NCBI GenBank assembly: GCA_947579605.1
Contig: OX388307.1
Span: 6,673,237 to 6,737,236 of the forward strand
DNA: 64,000 bases
Direction: 5' to 3'
Source: Athripsodes cinereus
Lineage: Eukaryota > Arthropoda > Insecta > Trichoptera > Leptoceridae
The position numbers and the translations under genes are program-made. The notes under the pieces are model-generated. The model saw only the letters and a list, made by a program, of their open reading frames with translations. It was not told the origin of the DNA and did not search any database. This document shows positions 32,123 to 43,876 of this stretch, piece after piece (positions within the stretch are counted from its first letter, which is position 1; every line of letters begins with the position of its first letter).

Positions 32123-32560
32123 CAGAGGGCGAATTTATCGCAAAGGCGTGATCTCTTCGATAATTTATCTATTTTTTCTTTACTGACATTTATAACAAAC
32201 AATTACATAGAAGGTATATCTACATTCAAGTTAGATACAATCAATAATCAGAGGGCCAATTTATCGCAAAGGCGTGATCTCTTCGATAATTTATCTATTT
32301 TTTCTTTACTGACAGTGATAACAAACAATTACATAGAAGGTATATCAACATTCAAGTTAGATACAATCAATAATCAGAGGGCGAATTTATCGCAAAGGCG
32401 TGATCTCTTCGATAATTTATCTATTTTTTCTTTACTGACATTGATAACAAACAATTACAAAGGAGGTATATCTACATTTAAGTTAGATACAATTAATAAT
32501 CAGAGGGCGAGTTTATCGCAAAGGTGCGATCTCTTCCAACTAAACCAAATATTTCTAAAA
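32123..32560. repeat. 126-bp tandem repeat, about 3.5 units
   Basis: Units begin at 32123, 32249, 32375 and 32501 with CAGAGGGCGAATTTATCGCA (few variants). They contain the complement of the LINE 3' tail found at 33295 (GCGATAAACTCGCCCTCTG), so the array arose by tandem amplification of a LINE tail. 126 is divisible by three, which leaves a spurious open frame. Confidence 0.92.
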
Positions 32561-33294
32561 TTTACCTACTTAGTGATACGAAATTTGTTACGAAAAATTG
32601 ATACAAGAAATGAAAATTGCCGGAAAATCTTTATACTTATGTAATAAAGAAAAAACGTTTAAGACGTGTAGGTCAGCTAACAATAATTTCAGTATGACAC
32701 AGTATTAAAACACGTTGATAATTATTTAACATAAAGAGTGAGTGTTTATTTCATTATCGTCATATCAATTTATGAAAAATTTTGCATCAATTTGTTTTTA
32801 ATCAAATTATTAAATTCTACGTCAGCAATAATGTAAACACCGTATTAAAACTTTTTCATTTGGTATTTCGGGGAACTAATGCAATTAATAATAATTCGAG
32901 ACTAATATTTTTTACACCTGCATGTTGTCTTCTACAACTACATATATAATATTATCACTGTCTTGTACTTGTACACGTCTTTGTGTACTTTTTATTTGCA
33001 TTGTATAACGCAGTACTTACCTATTTGAAATTAATTGGTAGTATGTTATTTCTGTATTTTTTTTTTAAATTGTTTCTTTTTTATCTAATATGCATTATTT
33101 CACTTGATCATTTTGTTATTATTGTATTATTTGTAAAGGCTGATACAGCGTTTGTTATGTAAATAATTATTAATGTTAAATATTTTGTACCTACCTACGT
33201 CATTGCAGACATCATGAAGTAGCGGAACACCTACGCATCTCCCCAGATATTCTAATTAGAATTGACTAATGTAATATTTAAAAAAAAAAGTAAT
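32561..33294. other. intergenic, nothing recognised
   Basis: AT-rich, no supported feature. Confidence 0.4.
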
Positions 33295-33440
33295 TTTGGG
33301 TTAGTTGGAAGAGATCGCGCCTTTGCGATAAACTCGCCCTCTGTATATTGATTGTATTTAATTTGAATGTATACCTTTTATGTAATTGTTTTTTATCAAT
33401 GTACAGTAAAGAATGAATAAATAAATAAATAAATAAATAA
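33295..33440 (+). mobile_element. LINE 3' tail with TAAA repeat
   Basis: GGGTTAGTTGGAAGAGATCG, CGATAAACTCGCCCTCTGTA, CAATGTACAGTAAAGAATGAA and six ATAA units: the clearest copy of the recurrent LINE 3' end in this window. Confidence 0.8.
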
Positions 33441-33510
33441 TTTTGAGAACACTGTTAATTTTCACGTAAAAGCAAGTATTTACTCATTTCGTAGTCGATC
33501 CTTCTTGCTC

Positions 33511-33639
33511 GCACATTTCACAACAGCTTTGCCATTTCATTTGAATTGTACCGCACATTTTACGACAGACTTCGCCATTTCATTTGAATCGTACCGCACA
33601 TTTTACGACAGGCTTCGCCATTTCATTTGAATCGTACTA
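33511..33639. repeat. three 43-bp tandem units
   Basis: GCACATTT...GCCATTTCATTTGAAT repeats start at 33511, 33554 and 33597. The second and third units are almost identical; the first is more diverged. Confidence 0.9.
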
Positions 33640-34940
33640 TAGTAAAATTTTACTGTAAACATTTGAAACTACCACAGCGCTAACACCAAATCAATAGATG
33701 ATTTTATTCTCACCCATTTCAAGATATTTTACATCATAGATATTATTATAGTGTTGATAACAATGAGATTAATATTTATCATTAATTATAAATACGTTGA
33801 TTGATAAGGATTGATTTATATTCAAATATAGAACTAACTATAGTGCTCTTCATAAATAATATGATAAAAGATGTCGCTTTAGATTTCTTTGTGTCTTATA
33901 ACTAATTTACATGAAATGTGAATATAATAATAATATATACAGTTCAACCACAATAAACTGAAGAAATGTCTGATTCGTTTAGAAAATATATTAAATATAT
34001 ACAAAAAAAAAAAGTTTGAAACATTCTTCTAGAATCATAAACTATAACTCTCCTGTTCAGCCAAAACTATTTGAATTCCTTAAAATTTGCCACTGAGAAT
34101 GGTCAAGCATATGAAAAGATTCTGATTTTTAAGATGAGATTTATTCACTTTATTCTTCTATGTTAAAATAGGAAAACAATATTGATATAATATGCATACT
34201 TTTGTTTCGCAAATCTTACTCTTCCTTCGCAGAGCAACTATAACTTCAAAGGTAGTCTAAGTGATCTTTGTTACAAAATAAAACGTGAATATATAAATTA
34301 CTAAAAAAAAAATTCGGATTGCTCCCGAACTAGAAGTTTTCCCCACGAAGAGGTATGTTTCCGACATTTCGGTCAAACTCCTCCGACCATGATCATGGAA
34401 AATTTGATAGGACACATTGTTCAAAAATACACTAAAATCATTATTACTCCATTGAAATTTGCAGCCTACACCTAAAAGAATTTTTGAGTTTTGACTGTAA
34501 TGAAAACAAATTAAATTCACTTCCTAATACAACATTTAAATATTATACTAGCCTCGCACTCTATCAACTGATTGATATTACGATTACCAAACACAATAAT
34601 TGTAAAAATTAATCATTGTCATATCGCAGACTTATTAGTAAGTGTTGCTACTATGAAATAATAATTTATTCCATTGTTTATTCACTACTGTGCACGCTTC
34701 ATTAATTATTTAATATTCTGATGGCATCTTCCCGATCACAATGAAACATAATATTATGATACATTTTATTTGTAACTAATTCTAAAATGTTAATCATTAT
34801 TTTGGTTTTCATAATTTTATTTATAACTTACTGGAAACACTGGATTCTTGTTTAATAAATTTATAACATTGGGTGTCTAAATTGGACTTCCTCACGAACC
34901 AGCTTTGACTATAACTGTAACAATTATTAAATAAAGAATC
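33640..34940. other. intergenic, nothing recognised
   Basis: No conserved ORF on either strand. Confidence 0.4.
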
Positions 34941-34944
34941 GGTT

Positions 34945-35130
34945 GTTTGTTTCCGCAAGGGTTCCGTTGGCCCGGGCATTCCTCTTTCACAATACACCAT
35001 TTCTATGACAATAACATCAGAGGGCAGGGAATGTGGTGGGAGGAGGTGAAGTGATTGGCACAGAGACGCTCTGAATGGAGGAGGCTGGTTTCTGCTCTGT
35101 GCTCCCAAGAGGAGCGTTGAGGTTGATGAT
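34945..35130 (+). mobile_element. RTE-like LINE C-terminal fragment
   Basis: Plus-strand frame reads GMWWEEVK, stop, LAQRRSEWRRLVSALCSQEE, nearly the same ending as the minus-strand copy at 26895-27145, followed by a GATGATGACGATG tail. It has an internal stop. Confidence 0.75.
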
Positions 35131-36445
35131 GACGATGTTTGTAATACCTTATCAATTCTACTAACACCTGTCATCCACAAGTCGTTCAATCTTCTTTGTA
35201 GAAAGAGTCTCACTCAATATGTGTCTTGTCTAAAAGAATAAATATTATTATTCAAATCACAAAGGTTAAGCTGGAAGAAATTTTTTGACATGATTAGCTT
35301 GTCTTGTGAATTTTTTTTTAACAAGAAACAACTATGAAAATTACGTATGTTCATATTTTTCTGTTATATTTATTGATCATTAATTTCATATCAAAAGACA
35401 AATTATATCGATATAGCTTTATTCAGCTTTTACTCATGTAATTTTTGGCTCACATAACTGTCGCGGTTAGATGATAAAAATCCCTTTAAAGTGACAATCT
35501 TGCCACTGCATATCGTCCAAGTATTTTAAATTGCTTTATTAACACATAATGATTACGTGCAAAAGAAATAAATAAATAATGTTTTAAGTAAAAGAATTTA
35601 TTTAACACGAAACACTGTCTCCCTTTAATCACTTTTTTTCTTATGGCAAAGTCCTCGATTTCAAATAAATTATGAACTTCTGATAGTCACAATAAAACAA
35701 AATAAAGATTTGTAAATAAGAAACTTTATTCATAAATATTGAAACCATGGTACAAACAATGAAATTATTATTATTCAACAATTATCACATACATACTTAC
35801 AATATATAAGACATACAATATATAGGTAGTTCCTTTATCTATAAAGTGAAATTTGGATATCATAAACAAACTATCAATTTACTGACATTAACTTAGTTTA
35901 TTTTCAGAACACCAGATGGCATTATATACATGTCAATTTATTGTTGTTTATATAAATTATTTTGCTAACCATCACAGTGTAGTTTAAAAAATAAACAATT
36001 ATCTGAGGGACTTAGAAAACTACAATTTTAATTTTGACATTTCAGTTTAATTTTTTATGAAGTCCAAGTTCAACTTTAAAAATTAAAGTGTCTTTACCTT
36101 TTTGTATGGAACCTGCAGCATGGAAGATATTTTAAATATTTAACATATTCAATTTGAGATTAAAAAATATGAAAACCTTGATCATGATTCAATATTGAGA
36201 TGATTCGGAAATAGTCCATTGAACACATAACAGATGCACAGATTATATAATGAACTAAGAGGATTGTTATATTCTGAACATAATATGGTAGAAAGCAAAT
36301 TCAAGTAATCTCCCAGAAATCCTTTATATAACAAAGTAGGTTGTATTCTGGATGAAATTAGAGCGGGGGATCTCTTAATTAATAGTTCTCAATTATTGGG
36401 TTACAAACCACCTATAAAATAATAACATTAGAAGCTGTATAATTT
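35131..36445. other. intergenic; one LINE tail
   Basis: 35475-35590 (+) carries CCTTTAAAGTGACAATCTTGCCACTGCATATCG, the LINE 3' block also at 10001. The rest is featureless and includes the likely downstream flank of the Asterix gene. Confidence 0.45.
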
Positions 36446-36610
36446 GCTGAGTTTGTCGGTAGCCTGGAGGTAGAGTCTCGGCAATGAACATGAGGCGCGA
36501 GGTTCGATCCTAGATGCTGACAAACTCCCCTTTCGTGATGCAAGCTTTTAGCTTACTGTACAAGGTTGTATTTGGGTTTATAACAAATACACAGAAATAT
36601 CGTTTACTTT
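36446..36610 (+). mobile_element. tRNA-derived SINE
   Basis: GAGTTTGTCGGTAGCCTGGAGG head, B-box GGTTCGATCCT at about 36512, the CTCCCCTTTCGTGATGCAAG and GGTTGTATTTGGGTTTATAAC body and a terminal A-rich run. It ends about 240 bp downstream of the Asterix stop codon, in the opposite orientation. Confidence 0.85.
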
Positions 36611-36849
36611 AAAAAAAATTACTCCAATTTGGGAGCTTTGGTGTAAAAAAAGAGAATCTGTACAATAAGTGAAAGATGGACATGATTTAACTGATCCAAT
36701 AAAAATGACAATTATTCTATTTACTTACAGTTCAAATAAACATTACATTAAAAAAACATTGAGTTTCTTTCTGTTGGATATAAATAAGGGATATAACAAT
36801 TTTTTAGGTTTACTTATTACTTATTTTACTAGTGATTATCTTGTTAAGG

Positions 36850-38993
36850 TTAACTAGAAGTGCCCCAAGGATTAACCATTGGCTGAGGATTCTGAAGATA
36901 AGACATCACCACGGCTGAAATAGACAGCATGAAGGAACTTAGGATCTGGAAAAATAAAACAAAACATTGCTAATAGTGATGTTGTTGACAATGGATGATT
37001 TTTTAAATTTAGTTTTTGTTTTTAGATTCCTCAACTATCTCAAGTAAATTCTTTATTTTAAAGAAGATTTTGTACATCTTAACATGTTTGTTTATAATCC
37101 ACTACAGCTTCGGTAAATTTGCTAACGAGGAAAAATACAGAATGAAATAATACCTTCAATACGAACTCCCATAGAATTAACTGTTTTCCTGAATAATAAA
37201 ATTATACACATCTTGACTAATTTATTGATGATGACCGATGTAAGCGTACCTCAGAATATTGTCAAAATCATTATTATTATTTCACCAATCAAATAGATGG
37301 TATCAGATTAATTGTTTAATTTATACATACTAAAGATATAGATTTTAAGAAGCTATGGAGATATCGTTGTTGCATATTCAAAAAGGGGTATGTGAATTTA
37401 TAAATGTTTTGACAGTTCTAGAATAAACTGCTTATAATGACATCATAATCATTTCGTAAAGTGATTCTTAGTATCAAATATTAAAATTCAATACTTATAG
37501 AATAATATTACATGCCAATAAAAAAATCAAACAACAATTTTAATGTCCTAATGAACAGTTTTTAAAGAGTATACCTAAGTAAAAACGTCAGTACATACCT
37601 TTTTTTGAATAACTATGCAATGACGATATGTTGTTTTCAAAGAGCATGACATTGCGTGACTTTTTTTTGTTATTTTGCAAACCAAAAGGTACTCTATAAA
37701 AGTAAATGGGTACATGTATTTGTAAATTACCTGTTTGGTATCGTCTGATAATCTGGAGTTGGCAAAGCTGATACTAGAGCAATAGAGAGCAGTCCAGGCG
37801 CACCATTTCATACGCATCATCAGTCCACACATTGAAAATATCATAGCTGAAATATAATCACAATAAAATAAGCAATACATTAATTGTATTTATTTATTCA
37901 TTCATTAATTATCGGTATTATTTATAGCATTGGTACTAGTGATGTAACGAATATACGATTTTGGATATTCGCAAATGCGAATATTCGTTGCCGCGAATGA
38001 CGAATATTGACTTGCACAAGCCTGTCGGTGCTGGCTTTACTACAAGTTTAAATTTCTACAATTGCTCAAACAATACAATTTCTACCTCCCCCCATCGCAG
38101 AATTTTCAAAATGATATAGGAATTTAAAATATGTCAAAAACTCCTCAGTTTTCTTAAAGAACATTTTCTTGCAGTGCCTTTTCCTACAATGTACCGGATA
38201 TACTCCGAATGTCCGATACTTTATTAACAAAATAATATTCGCAAAACATTCGTATATTTTCTGCAGATACGAATACTTTGAAATCTGCGAACATTCGCGA
38301 ATGCGAACACGAATATTTGTTACATCACTAATTGGTACAAAAGTTAGGTAGTGGAATTCCATAATTGGATAAATTGAAATTGTACTATTTTACTATTGAT
38401 TGAACAATGCAAGAGAGACATCTTTCTACTTCTTAGGACATCAATCTTTTGATTGACAAAAGTCGTCTCTCACCCGTGTCGTTTATATTTAGTAAAATGA
38501 AGCTCTCGTTTTACCCATTAATCAGTATTAATTAGACATAAATTTCACTTGAAGATGGTTGAGAAAATTAAAACAATTCAATGCAATAAATGAAAAACAA
38601 TTTTAGGGGGTATCTGAGGTAAATTTAGTTTTATATCATGATCCCATCGTCCTACAAACTCAGGTACTTGTAAACAACACAAATGAGATATTTCACATCT
38701 ACAATTCAGTCACCCATCATGATTGTCTTATATTTTATTGTTATAGAGAGGAGTGATGTTGGTACCTACACCCAGACAATATTAGGTTTTTGGCACAAGT
38801 CATATTAACAAAATTATTAACATATAGTAACATTGCGCATCGTAATCACAATAGTCCAAATTATCAATTACTTACCTAAAATATTCATATAATCAGTGGT
38901 CAAGTCTTCGGTAGGGAGTGTAGATGTTGGCGGAGGCTTGTACCTTTGTTGCCTCTCAGGTCTACGGGAGTCCACATGCTGACTGATCTGCAT
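36850..38993 (-). CDS. WDR83OS: Asterix / WDR83OS (PAT-10) protein, 3 coding exons, 109 aa
   Basis: Small ER membrane protein that, in characterised animals, pairs with CCDC47 in the PAT complex and chaperones transmembrane helices beside the Sec61 translocon. Minus-strand coding exons: 38993-38876, 37846-37731 and 36945-36850, all GT-AG, total 330 nt. Exon 1 encodes the N-terminus with the [15 protein letters not shown] pattern and the conserved TTDYMNIL. Exon 2 gives [17 protein letters not shown] and [18 protein letters not shown]. Exon 3 gives [20 protein letters not shown] and ends [11 protein letters not shown]. Length equals the family norm (about 106 aa). The first seven residues are less conserved: the ATG at 38993 is followed by CAG, so an upstream exon joining there cannot be excluded. 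A hAT MITE sits in intron 1. Confidence 0.95.
37937..38330. mobile_element. 394-bp hAT MITE in Asterix intron 1
   Basis: Ends TAGTGATGTAACGAAT and (complement) TAGTGATGTAACAAAT, with exact 8-bp duplication ATTGGTAC (37929-37936 and 38331-38338). Contains ATTCGCGAAT subterminal repeats and the recurrent module. Same family as 20616-25660 and useful as its empty-interior reference. Confidence 0.93.
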
Positions 38994-39137
38994 TTTATTA
39001 AGATAAATAAAAAGTACTCTTTAATCCGATTAATTGCAAGTTTATAACATTAATTAATTTTATTCAGGCCAAGTTCAAAGTGCCCAAAGAAATCTAATTT
39101 GACAACCCTCCTCCACCTGTCACAAATCTGTGTAAAT
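38994..39137. promoter_or_regulatory. upstream region of Asterix (no motif identified)
   Basis: The sequence between the Asterix start and the duplicated block. As the flank of a divergent gene pair it should hold promoter elements, but I see no TATA box or other convincing motif. Confidence 0.25.
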
Positions 39138-39410
39138 ATTGTCAATGTACAATCATAGACAAAGTTATCACATGTTTTGTTGTTTATGGTTCTACATATA
39201 ACACTAGCGTCTAAAGGTAGAAGAAGAGGGATGAAAATACGCATGCGCAAAAATACTGAGTTTTGATTGGCTGCTGTTATATTATGTGTAAATACAAATT
39301 TGGAACCGCTAAACAAAAAAATCAAAAACCAGAGAAGATTGTTTTCTAATGAACAAAAAAATTACGAAAAAACACCAGTTCAATTAGTATATGTATTATT
39401 CGAGTTATTC

Positions 39411-39490
39411 CAGACAGCGCAGGACCGAGATGCCTATGCCAGAGTGATCGCCAACGTCGGGGGGACCTGACAGGGCACCTACAGAAGAAG
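39411..39490 (+). mobile_element. RTE-like LINE 3' end inside the Mutator-like element
   Basis: Frame reads [20 protein letters not shown] then stop, with a GAAGAAGAAG tail, matching the LINE ends at 31808 and 59041. Confidence 0.75.
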
Positions 39491-39539
39491 AAGATTATTC
39501 TATGTTCAATACCTTCCATTAAAGAAACAGAACAAATAG

Positions 39540-40150
39540 CAGTTAGTACTTTAGTGTATTTATTATTCTATGGCAGTTAGCATGATATTAAATCACAAAA
39601 AGGATCATGTTGATGCCTGTCAAAATGTACTTGTTTTCTCTTCAATTTATTTGTTGTTTTTAATTTTCTACTTATATTTGTAGGTGTGTTGATGCTCCTG
39701 TTTGATCTTTTGAAACTGTTGTGTTGTTTGTGGCCTGATCTGAGTTTGGTGTATGTGTGAAAATAATTATTGCTACCTAGGATATCACTACACAAGATAA
39801 TACTTTCAGTATAATAATGTTTTATCTTACAATTTATTATCCTAAATGTATATGGTGTGTGCTTATTGATTTTTATTATTTTATTTCATTGACTATTGAA
39901 AGTTTTTTTTATAATTTTAAGGGGAATGTTACAATGTTGATAATTGCAGAGGGATTTTAATTTTCTAATAATTTATTTACCTCATTAACACCCAACTATC
40001 TAGTTTGGATGTACATAAAGTTGGTCAGTTTTTTTGGAATGCTTATTGCAAGGAATCAATGTGATTTTGTATTATTTAGTTTTAAATGTATGATTTTATT
40101 GAATATTTTTGTACGGTTTTGCAGATTTTCTGTCAACTTTATTGTTAGGC
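39540..40150. other. non-coding interior of the Mutator-like element
   Basis: AT-rich; no recognised coding or repeat content. Confidence 0.4.
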
Positions 40151-40179
40151 AATAGGCTCTCATGCCGTAAAATGTATTG

Positions 40180-40810
40180 AGTTTACAAGCTTACGGGTGA
40201 ACATAGTGACTATAAACTGTTTTCAAAATTGCGAAAAGAATGTAAAAAATTAGTTAATGTATTTTATACAAGATATATGAATAATATTGAGGATTCAATT
40301 AGTAGAAATACAAAAAACTTATTCAAATACTCCTATTCTTTGCGATCGGCATATTCCGGAGACTGTGCAATTTGCTGGAAGAACTGAAGACACCCCCGAT
40401 GAAGTGGTGATACAATAATAGACTAAGATTAAATACAAAGAATTACCTAGTTATGCGTTTCTGCAGAAGTAAACATCCTTTTTTTATAAATATAAAATAA
40501 ATGATTCTCCGCTAGCATCAGTGAATGAAATAAATGATTTTGTATAATTTTTACCAGCGACTTACGTTTTGTTAATCATGTGGACAGTACTTGTAAAAGG
40601 TCATTAAGAATGTTGGGTTTTGTGCTGAGAATCAGTAAGCCTTTTTCAAGTCTGTATACATTGAAAATTATAAATACTTTTTTGATTTGTAAAATAATCT
40701 TTACAAGATAGAGAGTAGGTTTATGCGGTACATTAACTGCAGAATTGGTTTGCCTAGGGAGAACATTGATTATGATTATTTGTTGATGACTCTAAATCTC
40801 ACAGCGATAA
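40180..40810 (+). pseudogene. degraded Jockey-like LINE fragments inside the Mutator-like element
   Basis: 40195-40370 reads DYKLFSKLRKECKKLVNVFY, RYMNNIEDSI and NLFKYSYSLRSAYSG, the linker region between endonuclease and RT. 40560-40700 reads NHVDSTCKRSLRMLGFVLRI and LYTLKIINTF, the RT thumb. The RT palm is deleted. It could have come with the element or inserted later. Confidence 0.65.
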
Positions 40811-42060
40811 CGTAAGTTACTTATTCTCCATTACTCTCACCTAATATATACAACTAGTAGGGTTATTATTATAATTATACTTACAGATATTAGTTTTGCT
40901 TTTTTTAATTTAACTACAGTTGTTAAAATCTAAATATCTCTTTTAATCATCACCCCTGCTAACAGATAGACTATTGGAACAAAAGAATTAATATTTCTTT
41001 GTTGACCCTCCTTCTCTCACCCTGAGATTGAGCTAGCTGGCTGAAGGTTCTCGTCTGGGAGGAGGACCTGGTTTAAGGAAGAGGAGGGTTGTAACACAGA
41101 GGCAAAATTGACGATGCCCGGCTTGACTGGAAAGGAGGTGAAGAGAGAGCAGCAACAGTATAAAAACTTAACATATGCTTATGGTGTTCTTTAGGAACAC
41201 ATTGAAATAAATAATATTAAAATTATAAAAGTTAGAAAGCTATAGCATATTACTATTATTTGAGGCAGGTGATGTAAAACACAGTAATTAATTAAACATA
41301 CTATTTATTTATAAAAAAAAAAACATTTAAAAATACCATATTAGAATAAAAATATAGGAGTGTAAGAAAATAATTAATTAAAAACCAATCTTAGTCTAAA
41401 AACATCTTATCCTTGGCGCATCTTCCATCCCTCACAAACTTCCTAAATATACATACTCGTCCACTTGCTCCAAACATTCATTTTCAACCTTTATTTCACA
41501 TATTGTTCTAATGTTCGTGCAGAATACTTTTTAATTAGGTATTCTTTATCATCAAATAACACTATCAACTTACTCCTTCCCCACTGAGACGAATATTAGG
41601 TTTGTGTAATTTCATCAATTTACATCAAGTTTTGAGATTGATCATAAAGTTTTTTTCTTGAATATAAATCATTAATCATATGCACTTAGTTTTTTTCTCC
41701 TTTACTTCAATGTTATGTACTATCAATCTAGTATACCTACCCTCGATTATCAATGTATTTTAAAAAAGATAAAATCTTTACACATCCAAAATAATAAAAT
41801 TATTACTTCGACAATGAGGTGGCCAGAAGTATGATGGTAGTCTCAGACTTCCAGGAGGGATGCTCATGGTTTGAATCCTGGAACTGATTCACCCCGTCAA
41901 CACTGTAGTGTACCCCATCTACACAGCTCTTTGAAAAGTTACTTGTCACTCAAAATCAGTAAAAATCTTAATTAGTTTTAGACTTTTCACACTCTGACAT
42001 TTTACTTCAAACAGATTTGTCCACTTTCATTAGAAAGCCACTCAGATAACTTACTACTTA
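40811..42060. other. non-coding interior of the Mutator-like element
   Basis: No recognised coding sequence. 41010-41100 is richer in GC than its surroundings but has no identifiable domain. Confidence 0.4.
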
Positions 42061-42067
42061 ATCATTT

Positions 42068-42237
42068 AAAAAAAAAGATATACATATCTGGGTTTTGTTT
42101 GTTATAAACCCAAATACAACCTTATACACCTTTCACAGTAAGCTCTTAAAAGCTAGTGTCGTGAAAGGGGAGTTCGCCGGTATCTGGTAACGAACCACGG
42201 TCCCCTTGTTCACGAGGCCGAGACTACCGACGAAGTC
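42068..42237 (-). mobile_element. tRNA-derived SINE inside the Mutator-like element
   Basis: A-run complement at the left, TTATAAACCCAAATACAACC, CACCTTTCACAGTAAGCTC, GTCGTGAAAGGGGAG, a B-box complement GGTAACGAACC and CGAGGCCGAGACTACCGACG: a nearly complete copy. Confidence 0.85.
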
Positions 42238-43876
42238 GTGATTTCATTGATTTCTTATGAAATCATGTTTTATAAAATACTATTATTATGTATGTTGGTT
42301 TGTATTGAAATTACTTGCTGAAGTAATTACATAAACTATTATACATGTCGTCCTTTCCATGCCATAAAAACTACATTATGGATACCATGCCTCATAGCCG
42401 AATTGGTAATACAAAAACTTATAAATATGTAGATAATTCACACTAAATAATAATTGTAACTTAACCTCACCAAAAATCACACAAAACGAAAACAGCCTAT
42501 GTGACAGCCTGACAGCTGTCAACTTAATCATAGAGTATTTCATTAGTTTGTGCGCATGCGTATTTTCATCCCTCTTCTTCTACCTTTAGACGCTAGTACA
42601 TATAACACTAAATGAATATCATTAATTTAGATTTTAAATTTTTGAATAAATGATATTTTGAAATTTTTATACTACAATACTCACATCGTATGTACAACGG
42701 ATGATGCTCCATATAGATTTACCCTCACGTACTTCTTTCAAAATTTATGCAAATGGTCTTGCACGCATGTCAATTTTTCTTACCCAACGAAATTCCACTG
42801 TTTTATCACAAGTTTTTTCTTATTATTTGTATTATTTTCCATGAATTAGCTATGAATGTTAGAATAAATAAACAAAATGAACATGCTTTTGTGTACCTAC
42901 GACAATTTTATTGTTTTATTTTTGATACTGTTAATTTTCATTTACTTTTTTAATTGCTTTTTTACGAAAATTCATCAAACTACACACAAACTGGTCGTGA
43001 GTATTCACATAGCAGTGAAAGCATAGGATAAATAAACGTACAAGTTGTAAATGGACGTGTTCACTTTCAATAAACAGTTTCACCCTGACACTCTGGGTGA
43101 TCATCCAAAGTGTGAATACTTTATTTCCATATTCCATACATTCTATAGATCTACAACGCTTCTTTTGCACGCCCTCAAATGTTTTAATTTTAAGGATCAA
43201 TTATCAGTAAATTGTCAATGTACAATCATAGACAAAGTTATCACATGTTTTGTTGTTTATGGTTCTACATATAACACTAAATGAATATCATTAATTTAGA
43301 TTTTAAATTTTTGAATAAATGATATTTTGAAATTTTTATACTACAATACTCACATCGTATGTACAACGGATGATGCTCCATATAGATTTACCCTCACGTA
43401 CTTCTTTCAAAATTTATGCAAATGGTCTTGCACGCATGTCAATTTTTCTTACCCAACGAAATTCCACTGTTTTATCACAAGTTTTTTCTTATTATTTGTA
43501 TTATTTTCCATGAATTAGCTATGAATGTTAGAATAAATAAACAAAATGAACATGCTTTTGTGTACCTACGACAATTTTATTGTTTTATTTTTGATACTGT
43601 TAATTTTCATTTACTTTTTTAATTGCTTTTTTACGAAAATTCATCAAACTACACACAAACTGGTCGTGAGTATTCACATAGCAGTGAAAGCATAGGATAA
43701 ATAAACGTACAAGTTGTAAATGGACGTGTTCACTTTCAATAAACAGTTTCACCCTGACACTCTGGGTGATCATCCAAAGTGTGAATACTTTATTTCCATA
43801 TTCCATACATTCTATAGATCTACAACGCTTCTTTTGCACGCCCTCAAATGTTTTAATTTTAAGGATCAATTATCAC

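Larger units (their letters stand above)
39203..42597. mobile_element. 3395-bp Mutator-like element, no transposase
   Basis: Perfect 47-bp terminal inverted repeats (ACTAGCGTCTAAAGGTAGAA... at 39203-39249 and its complement at 42551-42597) and an exact 9-bp duplication ACATATAAC (39194-39202 and 42598-42606). The uninterrupted tandem copy at 43267-43275 shows the pre-insertion site. Long repeats with a 9-bp duplication fit Mutator-like elements. The interior has no transposase ORF and is filled with broken LINE pieces and a SINE. Confidence 0.88.
39138..43876. repeat. 669-bp tandem duplication between Asterix and CCDC51
   Basis: Unit 1 runs from ATTGTCAATG at 39138, is split at 39203 by a 3.4-kb transposon, and resumes at 42607 to about 43210. 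Unit 2 starts at ATTGTCAATG 43211 and runs to about 43876. Offset 669 bp; the compared stretches, including two 63- and 68-codon open frames, are identical. Its 42960-43120 part is a reverse-strand relative of family B. Downstream sequence diverges after AATTATCA. Confidence 0.92.

Noticed and set aside
32315..32644. 109-codon ORF with an internal 42-residue repeat
   Set aside because: Produced by the 126-bp tandem repeat derived from a LINE tail.
34821..35213. 130-codon minus-strand ORF
   Set aside because: Antisense to an RTE-like LINE C-terminal fragment on the plus strand.
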